Shown here one piece after another: positions 1 through 9,325 of a stretch of DNA of 49,892 nt. Source of the DNA: Oscillibacter sp. UBA6647 (GTDB lineage Bacteria; Bacillota; Clostridia; Oscillospirales; Oscillospiraceae). Position 1 is the stretch's first letter; each line of letters begins with the position of its first letter. The DNA lies in contig DKLF01000018.1 in the NCBI GenBank assembly GCA_002455655.1, forward strand, positions 10,731-60,622. The letters run 5' to 3'. Under the pieces are notes generated by a model. The model was not told the origin of the DNA. It ran no database searches and saw only the letters and a program-made list of their open reading frames with translations. A program made the translations under genes and the position numbers.

Positions 1-1
1 C

Positions 2-1905
2 ATCTCTTTGCTCTTGGCTTTCACTATACTTTCTCTGACCGCGATTTCTTCTATGCTTTACTACAAAAGCTCCATGGCGCAGGAGGAGGCCACCTCTTCC
101 TCGCTGGTGTCCGCATATAGTCAGGGCCTTAATATTGTGATGGAATCTTACCGCAGTGCCATTCAGGATGAAGCGGCGCGGAGTGAACTGACAGATCCCG
201 AGGTTTCCACGCAGGCGCTCCAGCAATACCTGACGGAGGAGGCCAAGCAGAACGGGTTTAATTATCTGGCTATCGCCGACGCACAGGGAAGCAACACCCA
301 CGGGGTCGCATTGGCGGATCAAACGTTTTTCCAGCAGGCAAAATCCGGTCAGACCTATATCTCCAGCCCCGCTCTCAACAGCGCGCAGGAGCTGGTGCTT
401 TATGTAGCGGCTTCCATTCCCGGCAGCAACGGGCTTTTGTATGGGGAATTTCCCTATACGGTTTTCAGCGACGTGCTGGATCAGATCAAAATTGGCGAAA
501 ACGGATATGCGTTCGGCATCAATGCCGACGGATTCACAGTGCTGCACCCCGACGTAACCAACATTGCAGATCCGGTGAACTATTTTGAACTGGCCGAAAA
601 GGACCCCAGCTACGCACCTACCGCCGCCATGTTTAAGCGTATGATTTCCGGGGAAACGGGAATTGGATACAGCTATTACAACGGCGTGCGCCGCATGGTC
701 GGCTTTACACCCCTTGACGGGCCGGAAGGCTGGTCCATTGCCGTAACAAGACCGTTGACGCAGGTGGAGCAAAACGCGAAAATTACCCTGGCCTTTTGTG
801 TGGGTACAGGCCTTGTCCTGCTTCTCATCTCTATTATCTTTACCCGTATCTTTTCACAGATGATTACGCGACCCATTGTTCTTGCCACCCGGCGGCTGGA
901 GTTGCTGGAGCAGGGCGACCTTCAAACCGAGGTGGAGCCGGTGAAGGGCAAGGATGAGGGCGCCCGCCTGATGACCGCCATACAAAATACCATCCACGGC
1001 CTTCAGACGTACATCGGAGATATTTCCAGCATTCTCCACAGTGTTGCGGAAAAGGATTTGACGGTGACCAGCAGCGTGGAGTATTCAGGCGACTTTGTAT
1101 CCATCCAGTCCGCGCTTGAGAAAATCGTGCAGTCCTTAAACGGCACCTTGGAGCAGATTTCCCAGTCCACAGCGCAGGTTCGCTCCGGCGCGGAGCAGGT
1201 GGCTCTGGGCGGACAGAACCTTGCGGAAACTCCTCCGAGCAGGCGTCCGCGGCGGAGCGGGTTGAAAATTCGCTGGAGTTCGTCTCCAAGCAAATTCAGG
1301 AGACGGCGCACCATTCCGAATCTATGCAGAATATGACCCAGACCGCCTTGCAGGAAACCCAGACAGGCCGCGAAAAGATGCAGAAGATGCTGGACGCCAT
1401 GCAGAGCATTGACGATTTTACCACAAAGATACAAGCCATCATCCATTACATAGACGACATTGCCGCCCAGACAAATATTCTGGCGCTGAACGCCGCGGTG
1501 GAGGCCGCCCGCGCGGGCGAATCCGGAAAGGGCTTTTCCGTGGTTGCGGACGAGGTGCGTCAGTTGGCGTCCAAAAGTGCGGAGGCCGCGAAAAACTCTG
1601 CCGAGCTGATTGACAGCACACTGGCTTCCGTGGAAACCGGCAAGCAGACCGCCGAGGGCGCGGCGCTGGCGTTCCAGAGAATTGTGGAGCAGACCAGCAG
1701 CGTGGGCGCGCTGGTGGACGAGGTCACGAAATCCTTGGGCAGCCAGTCCCAAAGCGTGTCCGAGCTGAGCGAGGGGGTTCGGCTGATTTCCAATGCGACG
1801 CAGGCAAACTCCGCCACGGCGGAGGAAAGCGCCGCCACCAGCGAAGAGCTGCTGGGGCAGATGCAGATGCTGGACGACATGGTGTCGGAATTTAAAACTG
1901 TCTGA
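2..1905 (+). pseudogene. Methyl-accepting chemotaxis protein (Cache-HAMP-MA), 5' end outside window, frameshifted
   Basis: A transmembrane chemoreceptor that would pass ligand signals to CheA/CheW. The frame is open to the left edge, so the true start lies outside the window. The first part shows an N-terminal membrane segment, an extracellular Cache-type sensor region, a second membrane segment (about nt 778-850) and a HAMP stretch (ITRPIVLATRRLELLEQGDL). The signalling domain carries the hallmark region NILALNAAVEAARAGESGKG and the following VVADEVRQLA, but in another frame. The reading frame breaks near nt 1228-1232 (gcggaaactcc). Restoring one A there joins LAE to NSSEQASAAERVENSLEFVS, as expected for an MCP. 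So one base is missing in a short A run: a real mutation, a phase-variable tract or a sequencing error. The downstream part (ending at 1905) keeps the whole hairpin tip. Family assignment is certain; the broken state depends on one base. Confidence 0.9.
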
Positions 1906-1935
1906 TTGCGCGGGGACTATACCGCATTATCAAAA

Positions 1936-1969
1936 GGAAGCCGGACTGACAGTCCGGCTTCCTTTTTTT
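1936..1969 (+). terminator. Rho-independent terminator after the MCP gene
   Basis: A perfect 12-bp stem (GGAAGCCGGACT, loop GAC, AGTCCGGCTTCC) is followed by seven T residues, 30 bases after the MCP stop codon. It is oriented for plus-strand transcription. Confidence 0.93.
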
Positions 1970-2040
1970 CTCCGACCCGGGCTGCGGTTGCAATCCACAG
2001 CGCCATCCGCCGTTTGCGGCGGCCCTTGACGAACAGGCCG

Positions 2041-2078
2041 AAAACGCTCCCTGCCGAGGAAGGCAGGGAGCGTTTTTT
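2041..2078. terminator. Bidirectional terminator between MCP and the sugar-acid operon
   Basis: A 15-bp stem runs from AAAACGCTCCCTGCC at 2041-2055 to its exact complement at 2062-2076, with six T residues on the plus side and four A residues on the left. It lies between convergent genes, so it probably ends the long minus-strand operon and backs up the MCP terminator. Confidence 0.85.
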
Positions 2079-2137
2079 GAATGACAGGCTGTGCGGATTG
2101 TTCGGAAAACCCGCCGCTTTCCATAGAAAGGCCCGCG

Positions 2138-2929
2138 TCAGCCTTCCGCCCGGCCGGAAAAGATATCCGCCAGCCAACGCTCCGCCAAGGGCAGCCAAGT
2201 GGCCACATGAGCGTCCGCCAGACGATTTTCTGCCGGACGGGCAACCTCCGGGATCGCCAGCGACATCCCGTGGGTGCCAAAAGGGTAGAGGTGCAGCTCC
2301 GCCGGAACGCGGCTGCGCAAAAGCGCCTGAAAAAACAACAAACTGTTTTGCACCGATACGCTTTCATCCGGCACGGCGTGCCACAAAAAGGCGGGTACAC
2401 TCTTTTCATCTACCAGATGCTCCAAAGAAAACTCCGCCCATGCGGAGCGGTCCTCGCCCGCCAGTTGGGTGAAGCTGCCCGGGTGGGCATAGTTTCCGCC
2501 CGAAATCACTGGATATCCCAAAATCAGCGCGTCCGGCCTGTGGGAAAGCAAGTCCGTTCCCGGTGAAAACAGGGCTGGGTTGTGCCATTGCACGCCAAGA
2601 CTGGCAACAAGATGCCCTCCGGCGGAAAAGCCGCAGACCGCTACTTTTTGAATGGCGGGCAGCCCGGGAAGCGCTCCCCCGCGCACCGCCGCCACCGCCC
2701 GGGCCAACTGGCACAGCGGACGCCACCCCAGCGGGGGGCGCTCCACTCCGTAATGCAGCACAACGGCGTGGTATCCGGCTTCGTTAAAGGCCCGGGCCAC
2801 AAACGAATCCTCCCACTTTGAAAGGAATGCGTATCCGCCGCCGGGGCAGATCACCACTGCGGCCTCCGCCCCCTCTGCGGGATAAACGTCCAGCGACGCA
2901 TCTGGAAAGGGGCTATTCAGGGTTTGCAT
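2138..2929 (-). CDS. Alpha/beta hydrolase, acetyl-xylan-esterase/BD-FAE-like carbohydrate esterase
   Basis: A 263-residue cytoplasmic esterase with no signal peptide. Visible catalytic elements are the oxyanion-hole segment CPGGGYAF near residue 28, the nucleophile elbow GFSAGG near residue 100, the acid in PDESVSV near residue 188 and the catalytic His in FGTHGMSL near residue 220. These are the signature positions of the short esterase family that removes acetyl groups from sugars. RBS GAGGAG lies upstream of ATG at 2929. It is the last gene of the operon that begins with iclR/dctP. In that setting it probably deacetylates an imported sugar acid or an oligosaccharide fragment, in the way sialate O-acetylesterases do in sialic-acid loci. 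The substrate is inferred from context only. Confidence 0.85.
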   Translation of the reverse strand: MQTLNSPFPDASLDVYPAEGAEAAVVICPGGGYAFLSKWEDSFVARAFNEAGYHAVVLHYGVERPPLGWRPLCQLARAVAAVRGGALPGLPAIQKVAVCGFSAGGHLVASLGVQWHNPALFSPGTDLLSHRPDALILGYPVISGGNYAHPGSFTQLAGEDRSAWAEFSLEHLVDEKSVPAFLWHAVPDESVSVQNSLLFFQALLRSRVPAELHLYPFGTHGMSLAIPEVARPAENRLADAHVATWLPLAERWLADIFSGRAEG

Positions 2930-2967
2930 CCGGCATATCTCCTCTCATCGGCTCTGCGCCCTGCGTT

Positions 2968-3375
2968 TTACGCACAGCCCACCGTCAAAAGCACATTGGC
3001 AAAGGTTCTTCCCTCTCCGGTGGAGACTGCCACACGCAGGCATTTTTCACCGCAGGCGCTGTAAAATACCCAGCGGTCCAGCTTTTCCATGGCGGCGGCA
3101 GGTAAGAGCCGTTCAAATTCGCCGAAGATCTCCGGCGTGGAGCCGTCCTCCGGCTGCATCACTTCCATCTTTTCAAAGCTGCATACGGACAAAAGGGCCT
3201 CCAACACTTGTGTGACGGTGGGAAGGCCGGGCGCAAGACCTAAAAAGACCTTCTCCGCATCCCCGGTTTTGGCCGCCAGCGGATAGTTTCCGTCGGCAAT
3301 CAGCACCTTATCTCCGTGTCCGCAGCGGGACAGGGCGTATAAAAGCTCAGGGTGAATCAGCTTTCCGGTCAGCAT
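2968..3375 (-). CDS. RbsD/FucU-family sugar mutarotase
   Basis: A 135-residue protein of the RbsD/FucU family, which interconverts pyranose anomers or ring forms of ribose and fucose. The diagnostic N-terminal run is MLTGKLIHPELLYALSRCGH followed by GDKVLIADGNYP, with the catalytic His of the L..CGHGD stretch. ATG at 3375 is chosen because AGGAGG lies eight bases upstream; a GTG at 3393 would overlap the upstream stop as GTGA but lacks its own site. Tightly coupled to the SIS isomerase gene. FucU-type enzymes act on L-fucose, and D-arabinose has the same ring stereochemistry. That fits the proposal that D-arabinose is a pathway intermediate here, but the sugar is not proven by sequence. Confidence 0.88.
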   Translation of the reverse strand: MLTGKLIHPELLYALSRCGHGDKVLIADGNYPLAAKTGDAEKVFLGLAPGLPTVTQVLEALLSVCSFEKMEVMQPEDGSTPEIFGEFERLLPAAAMEKLDRWVFYSACGEKCLRVAVSTGEGRTFANVLLTVGCA

Positions 3376-3389
3376 AAGACCGCCTCCTC

Positions 3390-4001
3390 TCACTTCTCGC
3401 CGTCTCGGAGCTGGCCCAGCTTTCCGCCGGGATGGCAGCGGACGTACTCCTGCACGCTCCAGTTCTGCTCTGCCTGAAGCGCCGCGCTCAAAGCTTGCAG
3501 CGTCACCAGCTCCGCCAGAATCGAGTTCCGGGGCGCGCGATTCATGGGGCCGCCCTCCGCGCCCACGCCGGCATAGAGAAACGCATCGGACTGGCCAGCC
3601 AGCCAGCTCTCCGGATTCCCGGATACGCCGATGACTTTGCAGCCGTTGTTTTTAATGGCCAGAACGGTGCTTTTCAGCTCTGCCGTTTCGCCGGAATTGG
3701 AAATGGAAATCACCACATCCCCCGCCGCCAGTTGGCCGCAGGAGCCGTGGACCGCTTCGGTTCCGTGGAGAAAATAGCACGGGGTTCCGGTGGAGGAAAA
3801 CAGGGACGCCATATACGCTGCAACGTGTCCCGGTTTCCCGATGCCGGTGACGTGCAGTCTGCCGCCCCCGGCCCGGGACGCGAGAATCAGATCCGCCGCC
3901 TGTTCGTAAGTCTCGCCGTCCAGCTTCTCCACAAATGCGGGAAGCTCCTCCCGGACGGAAGACAAAAACGCCGCCGCCGCTTGCTTGCTCTCATGTTTCA
4001 T
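3390..4001 (-). CDS. SIS-domain sugar-phosphate isomerase, arabinose-5-phosphate-isomerase-like, lacking CBS domains
   Basis: A 203-residue single SIS domain. It carries GIGKPGH, then FSSTGTPCYFLHGTEAVHG, then VISISNSGETAEL, and ends with RCHPGGKLGQ. Each block aligns with the arabinose-5-phosphate isomerase KdsD (GKSGH, FASTGTP.FF.H..EA.HG, ISNSGES, HPGGALGR), including the Lys and His positions tied to catalysis. The tandem CBS domains of KdsD are absent; CBS-less isomerases of this type are known. Members interconvert ribulose-5-phosphate and arabinose-5-phosphate. Here, beside a PfkB kinase and an aldolase, it would run catabolically towards ribulose-5-phosphate. The alternative is 6-phospho-3-hexuloisomerase, which is also a bare SIS domain but lacks the HPGG-LG tail. 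Confidence 0.82.
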   Translation of the reverse strand: MKHESKQAAAAFLSSVREELPAFVEKLDGETYEQAADLILASRAGGGRLHVTGIGKPGHVAAYMASLFSSTGTPCYFLHGTEAVHGSCGQLAAGDVVISISNSGETAELKSTVLAIKNNGCKVIGVSGNPESWLAGQSDAFLYAGVGAEGGPMNRAPRNSILAELVTLQALSAALQAEQNWSVQEYVRCHPGGKLGQLRDGEK

Positions 4002-4075
4002 AGCTGTTTCCTTTCTGCATGGAAAGCATATTCGTCAGCAGCCCGGCTGCTGACGAAAGCTTTTGTTTGTATCGC

Positions 4076-5074
4076 TTATCGCAGCGCGTCCAACTCCGCC
4101 AGATCAACTTCGTGGTACTCCCGCTCCCGCAGCAGGGCCTGCACTTCCTCCATGGTGGGGAGGGACGGCATGGCTCCCATTCGTGAAACGGTGATGGCGG
4201 CGGCATGGCCGGCAAAGGCCAGCGCCTGCGCCCGCGGAAGTCCGGCGGCATGGGCCGTGCAGAACGACGCAACAAAAGAGTCCCCCGCAGCGGTGGGGTC
4301 TTTCACCTGCGGCATTCTCACACAGGGGGTGTAGTCAATGCCACCGGGACCTGCCGCCGAGGAACCGTTCTCCCCCAGCGTAATAATCACGTTTTCCACG
4401 CCCCGGCTCCGCAGAGCCGCCGACACGGCCTCCACGTCGTCCTTGCTGACGCCGCTCTCGTCCGCCCGCAGGGGAAGCCCCGCGATGGCCGCAGCCTCAT
4501 GCTCGTTGGGAGAGAGATAAGTGACGCAGCGTAACAATTCCTCCGGCAGCGCGGCCGCCGGAGCGGGGTTCAGCATCACGGGAACCCCTGCCGCCTTGGC
4601 ATACTTCGCCACGGCCACGTTAACCTCCATGGGAATCTCCAGTTGGAGCATAACCATGTCAAAACGCCCGATTTCATCTTTCAGCCATGCCACCTGCTCC
4701 ACGGTGGTGGAATAGTTGGCGCCTGGTACCACGGTGATGCGGTTTTGCGTTCCCCGCTCCGTGACCTCCAAAAGAATGTGCCCCACACCGGAGGATTTGT
4801 CGGGGTCCTTTTGAACATGGCTTACGTCCACGCCTGCCCGCGCCGCAGTCTCCAGCATCTCTTTTCCGAAGGCGTCGTCGCCCACCTGTCCCGCCATCAC
4901 AACCTCCGCGCCCAGCCGGGCACACTGAACGGCCTGATTTGCGCCCTTGCCGCCGGGCGCGGTGCGGAAATCGGTGCCGATGACGGTCTCACCGGAGGCG
5001 GGGACTTTGGGCGCGGACGCGATCAAATCCATCATAAAGCTGCCGACCACCAAAATTTTTGGTCTTTTCAGCAT
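4076..5074 (-). CDS. PfkB-family sugar kinase (ribokinase-like)
   Basis: A 332-residue ribokinase-family enzyme. N-terminal signature PGGKGANQAVQCARLG near residue 40 and C-terminal ATP/anion-hole signature DPTAAGDSFVASFC near residue 247, with the catalytic Asp in AAGD. RBS GAGAGGAG precedes ATG at 5074. Ribokinases phosphorylate the terminal hydroxyl of pentoses, and some accept D-arabinose. In this operon it sits between the aldolase and the SIS isomerase, so it probably makes the pentose-5-phosphate that the isomerase uses. Length is slightly above the roughly 300-310 residues of RbsK because of the C-terminal tail. Substrate identity is inference. Confidence 0.88.
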   Translation of the reverse strand: MLKRPKILVVGSFMMDLIASAPKVPASGETVIGTDFRTAPGGKGANQAVQCARLGAEVVMAGQVGDDAFGKEMLETAARAGVDVSHVQKDPDKSSGVGHILLEVTERGTQNRITVVPGANYSTTVEQVAWLKDEIGRFDMVMLQLEIPMEVNVAVAKYAKAAGVPVMLNPAPAAALPEELLRCVTYLSPNEHEAAAIAGLPLRADESGVSKDDVEAVSAALRSRGVENVIITLGENGSSAAGPGGIDYTPCVRMPQVKDPTAAGDSFVASFCTAHAAGLPRAQALAFAGHAAAITVSRMGAMPSLPTMEEVQALLREREYHEVDLAELDALR

Positions 5075-5225
5075 AGAATTGCTCCTCTCTTTCTGCTTTG
5101 CGCGGGGTCACCGCTGATTTTTGACCGCTTTCATCAAGGGCCGGGTCACCGCCAAATGCAAGGGAAAACCCGCGTAAATTTCCGTCTGTGGACGGTCCTT
5201 TGAAAAACGGTGCAGCACTCGTTTG

Positions 5226-6149
5226 TTAAATACCCAACTGCCTGCGAACGTACTTCTCCATGGCAATCAGCGATTCCACCTCGCCCCGGGCGTTTTTGTC
5301 CAGCTTGGCCATGTCGGCGCTGCGGGAGTATACACTCATGGGCACGTCCTCCAGCTTCTGATGGTATTTGCAGTTGCAGGGGTAAATACGCATCTCGATC
5401 ATCCCCGCCATGGTCAGGAAGTGGGCCGCCATCTGCGCCCGTTCAGGGTCGGAGTCCTTGTGGTCATAAACCCACTTGTAAAGCTCGGGGTGGAAGTTTG
5501 CCATCACGCCGCAGTAGCCCTGCGCGCCGTGAAGCACGCTGTCGTACCAAGACTGGGCGTTGGCGTTGAAAATCTTCAGCGACGTACCCTCCACGGCTTT
5601 CAGACGTTCCCGAACCAGCTCATAGTCGCAGCAGGTGTCCTTCAGGAACACCATCCGTCCCTCCTTGCCGGCCTTGCGGAGAAACTCCGTGGAAACCAAA
5701 CGCTTCCATGGAGCGGGACACTCGTAGATTCCGAAGTCTATCTCCGGATACCGGTCAAAAATCTCCCGGGCGTTGGACTCAAAGGCGGCCTCGCCTTCGT
5801 GATCCTGGTCCAGCCGGTTGCTTACCAGAACATACGCGCCGATGCCGGGAATCCGCATCATATCCTCCAGCTCCCGGAACTGGGAGGGCTTGTCGTCGGC
5901 AGTGTGGCCGGAAACCACAATTTGGATGCGTCCGCCCACCGCGTCCACGGTGGCCTTGGCAATATCCAGCTTTTCCTGAGGGGTGAGATAAAGCATCTCG
6001 CTGGACTGACACACGGCGAAAACTCCGGCGCAGCCTTTTTCAACATACCAGTCGCACAGGCGCGCAATCGCCTTGTAGTCAATTGTCTTATCGTCGTGAT
6101 ATGGGGTAATCATCACCGGCCAGACGCCGGAAGCGATAGAAAAAGCCAT
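5226..6149 (-). CDS. DapA/NanA-family class I aldolase (2-keto-3-deoxy-acid lyase-like)
   Basis: A 307-residue TIM-barrel protein of the dihydrodipicolinate synthase/N-acetylneuraminate lyase family. The catalytic Tyr is in FGIYECPAPW near residue 137 and the Schiff-base Lys in MVFLKDTCCD near residue 168. The family cleaves or forms a C-C bond with pyruvate. The usual GSTGE loop reads CQSSEML here, so it is neither typical DapA nor typical NanA. Surrounded by a TRAP transporter, mutarotases, a kinase and an isomerase, it is most likely a catabolic lyase releasing pyruvate from a 2-keto-3-deoxy sugar acid. RBS AAGGAG lies ahead of ATG at 6149. About 150 bases separate it from the kinase gene, with no terminator visible. 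Confidence 0.85.
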   Translation of the reverse strand: MAFSIASGVWPVMITPYHDDKTIDYKAIARLCDWYVEKGCAGVFAVCQSSEMLYLTPQEKLDIAKATVDAVGGRIQIVVSGHTADDKPSQFRELEDMMRIPGIGAYVLVSNRLDQDHEGEAAFESNAREIFDRYPEIDFGIYECPAPWKRLVSTEFLRKAGKEGRMVFLKDTCCDYELVRERLKAVEGTSLKIFNANAQSWYDSVLHGAQGYCGVMANFHPELYKWVYDHKDSDPERAQMAAHFLTMAGMIEMRIYPCNCKYHQKLEDVPMSVYSRSADMAKLDKNARGEVESLIAMEKYVRRQLGI

Positions 6150-6192
6150 GATTCTTCTCCTTAAAAATGATAGGCATTCCCTTGGTCTGCGT

Positions 6193-7530
6193 TTACATCA
6201 TATGGAACATCCGGGGCAGGAACAGCACCACCTCGGGAATATAGGTGATAATGGCTAACACAATCAGCATCACCACGATGGGCCACTTGATTTCTTTCAC
6301 CACGTCCTTGAGCGGCGTGCCGGAAATCCCGGAGGTAATGAACAGGCACATGCCGAAGGGCGGGGTGGAAAGGCCCACCATCATGTTAAAAACGATGATC
6401 AGTCCGAAGTGAATGATATTCACGCCCAAAGCGTTGGCCACGGGCCACAGAATGGGAATCATCACCAGTTGAATGACCGAGGTGTCCACAAACATGCCCA
6501 AAATCAGGATGACAAAATTTACAATCAGCAAAAACAAATATTTGTTGTCCGTAATGCCCAGCAGCCAGTTTCCGATCATAACGCCGATCTGCTCTTTGGC
6601 GAAGATGAAGGAGATGGCGGAGGCCGCGCCCACCATAATGGAAACGGAGCCGGTGGAACGCACCGTGTCGATCAGAACCTGCTTGAAACCGTCCCAGCTC
6701 AAAACGCGATAGCCGAAAATTGCCACGATCAGAGCATACAGTCCCGCAATGGCGCCTGCCTCGGTGGGCGTCATCACGCCGGTATAAATGCCCACCAGCA
6801 GAATGACCGGGGTCAGCATGGCCCAAAAGGCCTTCAGGCAGTATTGGAGATAAGCGCGCAGCTTGGGCGGTTCGCTGCGGGGATACTTGCGCACTCTGGC
6901 AATCAGGAACACATATATTCCGAGGGCCAGCGCCAGCAAAACGCCGGGAACCATGCCCGCCATGAACAGAGCGCCCACAGAGGCATTTGTCAGCATGGCG
7001 TAGATGACCATGGGGATGGAGGGCGGGAAAATGGGCCCGATGGTGGCGCTGGCGGCGGTGATGGCGCAGCTAAACCCGTCGTCATAGCCCTCCTGCCGCA
7101 TGGCATCGATCTCCATTTTACCAAGGCCGGAAGCGTCTGCCACAGCGGAACCGGTCATCCCGGAAAACACCAGCGAGGCCAGCACATTTACGTGCGCCAA
7201 TCCGCCGTGGAACCGGCCCACGATGCCTTTGCACACGCCGAATACATACTCCGTAATTTTGCCCGCGTTCATGATGTTGGCTGCGAAGATAAACAGGGGG
7301 ACGGCAATCAGCGTGCCGTTGGTAAACACCTGTTCAATGGTCTTCTGTGCCACCAGATGCAGGCTGCCCGTCTCACCCACCAGCGCCGCGCCAATGGGCT
7401 GACCGGACTGGACTGCACCGAGAATAAAATAGGTCATACACGCGGCGATCATGCCTGTGGGAATAGGCATCCGCAGCAGAAAAATTAAGACAAACACCAC
7501 AAGAAAGCCAATCAAAGGCAAATATTCCAT
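6193..7530 (-). CDS. dctM: TRAP transporter large permease DctM
   Basis: A 445-residue polytopic membrane protein of the DctM/SiaM family, the ion-coupled translocation subunit. It is almost continuous hydrophobic segments, with characteristic motifs such as SGMTGSAVADASGLG, IGPIFPPSIPMVIY and VGLSTPPFGMCLF. ATG at 7530 (MEYLPLIG) is preferred to an upstream ATG at 7584 because it has AGGGAGGG just upstream and begins one base after the dctQ stop. It works with the DctQ and DctP products encoded upstream to import an organic acid. The aldolase neighbour suggests a sugar acid. Confidence 0.94.
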   Translation of the reverse strand: MEYLPLIGFLVVFVLIFLLRMPIPTGMIAACMTYFILGAVQSGQPIGAALVGETGSLHLVAQKTIEQVFTNGTLIAVPLFIFAANIMNAGKITEYVFGVCKGIVGRFHGGLAHVNVLASLVFSGMTGSAVADASGLGKMEIDAMRQEGYDDGFSCAITAASATIGPIFPPSIPMVIYAMLTNASVGALFMAGMVPGVLLALALGIYVFLIARVRKYPRSEPPKLRAYLQYCLKAFWAMLTPVILLVGIYTGVMTPTEAGAIAGLYALIVAIFGYRVLSWDGFKQVLIDTVRSTGSVSIMVGAASAISFIFAKEQIGVMIGNWLLGITDNKYLFLLIVNFVILILGMFVDTSVIQLVMIPILWPVANALGVNIIHFGLIIVFNMMVGLSTPPFGMCLFITSGISGTPLKDVVKEIKWPIVVMLIVLAIITYIPEVVLFLPRMFHMM

Positions 7531-7531
7531 G

Positions 7532-8134
7532 TTATTGGCCCTCCCTTTCGGCTTCGCCGTTTTCCTGCTGGATGGCATCCTCAACGGCTTGCTCCGCCTC
7601 GGATTTGCCTTCGTTCAGCATCTTGTTAATATACCGTTGATCCCCCTGAAGAACCCGGATTTCCTCGTAAATATCCAAAAGTGAGTACACCAGAATGAAT
7701 CCAAGGAAAATCACATAGGGGAAAAACACCAATGTCTTGGGGATTTTCAGAATGCTGGTGACCTGCGCCCGGCTCATCAGTCCCCAGATATACCGAAGGG
7801 AGGGAATAAACGCCACTGCAAAGGTCACGGCAATCACAAGATTACCCAGCATGGCGGTAAGCGCCTTTCCCTTCACGCCCAGCATGTCATACAGCAGGGT
7901 GAAGGATACGTGCGCCTTTTCCCGCTGGGCAAAGCAGGCGCCCAGAAGCACCAGCCATAAAAAGCACATCTGCTCTACCTCCAGCGTCCAGGACTGGGGG
8001 TTGTTGGCGATATAGCGCATAAAAACCTGAAAACAGAAAATTAAAAACAGCGCCACAAAGGCCACGATGGGAATATACAATTCCACGCAGTTGCGGATAA
8101 ACCGCCCTATTTTTTTCAGACCGTCCAAAAACAT
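7532..8134 (-). CDS. dctQ: TRAP transporter small permease DctQ
   Basis: A 200-residue four-helix membrane protein of the DctQ family. The hallmark segment is QVFMRYIANNPQSWTLEVEQ with FLWLVLLGACFAQREKAHV after it, the conserved Trp/Glu and Lys positions of small TRAP subunits. The start at 8134 (MFLDGLKK) has GAGAGGAGAG next to it; a longer version from 8179 has no such site. A 50-residue charged C-terminal tail rich in Glu/Gln extends beyond the last helix, which is longer than usual. It stabilises the DctM permease and contacts the binding protein. Confidence 0.92.
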   Translation of the reverse strand: MFLDGLKKIGRFIRNCVELYIPIVAFVALFLIFCFQVFMRYIANNPQSWTLEVEQMCFLWLVLLGACFAQREKAHVSFTLLYDMLGVKGKALTAMLGNLVIAVTFAVAFIPSLRYIWGLMSRAQVTSILKIPKTLVFFPYVIFLGFILVYSLLDIYEEIRVLQGDQRYINKMLNEGKSEAEQAVEDAIQQENGEAEREGQ

Positions 8135-8202
8135 CTCTCCTCTCTGAAAGCGAACCTTGCTGATAGGAACAGGAGGCACGGCGTAAGCGCCCCAAAGAAT
8201 TT

Positions 8203-8237
8203 AAAAAAGCCGGGGGGCCGGTTTGCCAGCCCCCCGG
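8203..8237 (-). terminator. Attenuating terminator between dctP and dctQ
   Basis: On the minus strand a GC-only stem (CCGGGGGGC at 8210-8218 with GCCCCCCGG at 8229-8237) is followed by a run of T residues (A run at 8203-8208 on the plus strand). It sits right after the binding-protein gene and ahead of dctQ, where partial termination would give an excess of DctP over the membrane subunits. Confidence 0.85.
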
Positions 8238-8257
8238 TCGGGATGTAGCGGTTCAGA

Positions 8258-9325
8258 TCAGGCCATCGCCTGAATCTCGCTCAGCAGATCCTTGTCCCAG
8301 CTATCGGAGATGGGATCATTCAGATAGACGGACAGCACATGGTCGGCAAAGGTGGCTACGTCGGCCTCATAAATTTTCAGGCCCTTTTCCTTCAGGAAAT
8401 CCTGAACCTCGGACTCCGTCTTCAGGTTCTGCTCATCGCAGGACTGCCGGGCGGCTTCCACAGCCTGCATCACCCAATCCTGCTGGGTGGTGGTGAGAGA
8501 GTTCCACTTCTTCAGGTTCATGGTGGGCCACACGGAATCCACCAGATGGTTGGTCAGAGAAATAGACTTCTGCACCTCATAGAACTTGGCGGACTGCACG
8601 GTGGGCAGGGGGTTATCCTGACCGTCCACAGTGCCGGTCTGCAGCGCCAGATACAAGTCGTTGAACGCGATGGCGGTGGGGTTTGCGCCCATGGCCTTGC
8701 CCAAAAAGACCCACGCTTCGGAGTTGGGCATCCGCAGGTTCACGCCCTTGAGATCATCGGGGGTCTTGATGGCGCGGTCTTCGGAAAGGCTGATCTGGCG
8801 GGTGCCCAGATAAAACGCGCCCAAAGGAAGAATGCCCTGCTCACTGGCGACCTTCTCGAAAACCTCTTTGCCGATGTCGCCGTTGAGAACCTTGGTCATG
8901 TGATCATAGCTCTGGAACACATAGCCTGCGGTAAACATGGAAACCCAGGGAGAACCATCGGTCAGCCAGGAGGCGGAGCTGTAAATCATGTCCACATCTC
9001 CATTCTTCAGGGCGTCTGTCTCCGTGTCCTGACCGTACAATGTGCCGGAATCGTAGCACTCCACAGTCATGTTGCCGCCAGAGATCTCCTCCAGCTTATC
9101 CTTAAAGACCTTTTGTGCAGCGCCATGAGCGTCAGTGGGGACGGCGGCGATAGAGAAAATCAGGTTCACAGGGTCCCCTGCGCCGCTTGCGGCGGCGGAA
9201 CCGGAGCCGGAACCACCCGCAGAACCGGATGCAGCCGGGGTGGAGCCGCCGCCGCAGCCGGCCAGCATACCTGCCGCCATCACGGAAACGGACATCATCG
9301 CAAGAGCTCTTTTCCAATTTTTCAT
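8258..9325 (-). CDS. dctP: TRAP transporter solute-binding lipoprotein DctP
   Basis: A 355-residue periplasm-type binding protein anchored as a lipoprotein: signal peptide, lipobox LAGC at residues 21-24, then a Gly/Ser/Ala linker. The mature part is a DctP fold with the typical NLRMPNSEAWVFLGKAMGANP segment (the conserved Arg binds substrate carboxylate) and LQTGTVDGQDNPLPTV. AGGAGG lies eight bases upstream of ATG at 9325; the TTG just before it is ignored. Sequence alone does not name the ligand. The conserved Arg implies a carboxylate, which suits a sialic-acid/KDO-like sugar acid. Confidence 0.93.
   Translation of the reverse strand: MKNWKRALAMMSVSVMAAGMLAGCGGGSTPAASGSAGGSGSGSAAASGAGDPVNLIFSIAAVPTDAHGAAQKVFKDKLEEISGGNMTVECYDSGTLYGQDTETDALKNGDVDMIYSSASWLTDGSPWVSMFTAGYVFQSYDHMTKVLNGDIGKEVFEKVASEQGILPLGAFYLGTRQISLSEDRAIKTPDDLKGVNLRMPNSEAWVFLGKAMGANPTAIAFNDLYLALQTGTVDGQDNPLPTVQSAKFYEVQKSISLTNHLVDSVWPTMNLKKWNSLTTTQQDWVMQAVEAARQSCDEQNLKTESEVQDFLKEKGLKIYEADVATFADHVLSVYLNDPISDSWDKDLLSEIQAMA

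Noticed and set aside
3376..3393. GTG start for the RbsD/FucU gene overlapping the SIS stop (GTGA)
   Set aside because: The AGGAGG lies inside this extension and is correctly spaced for ATG at 3375, which also begins the family's usual N-terminus.
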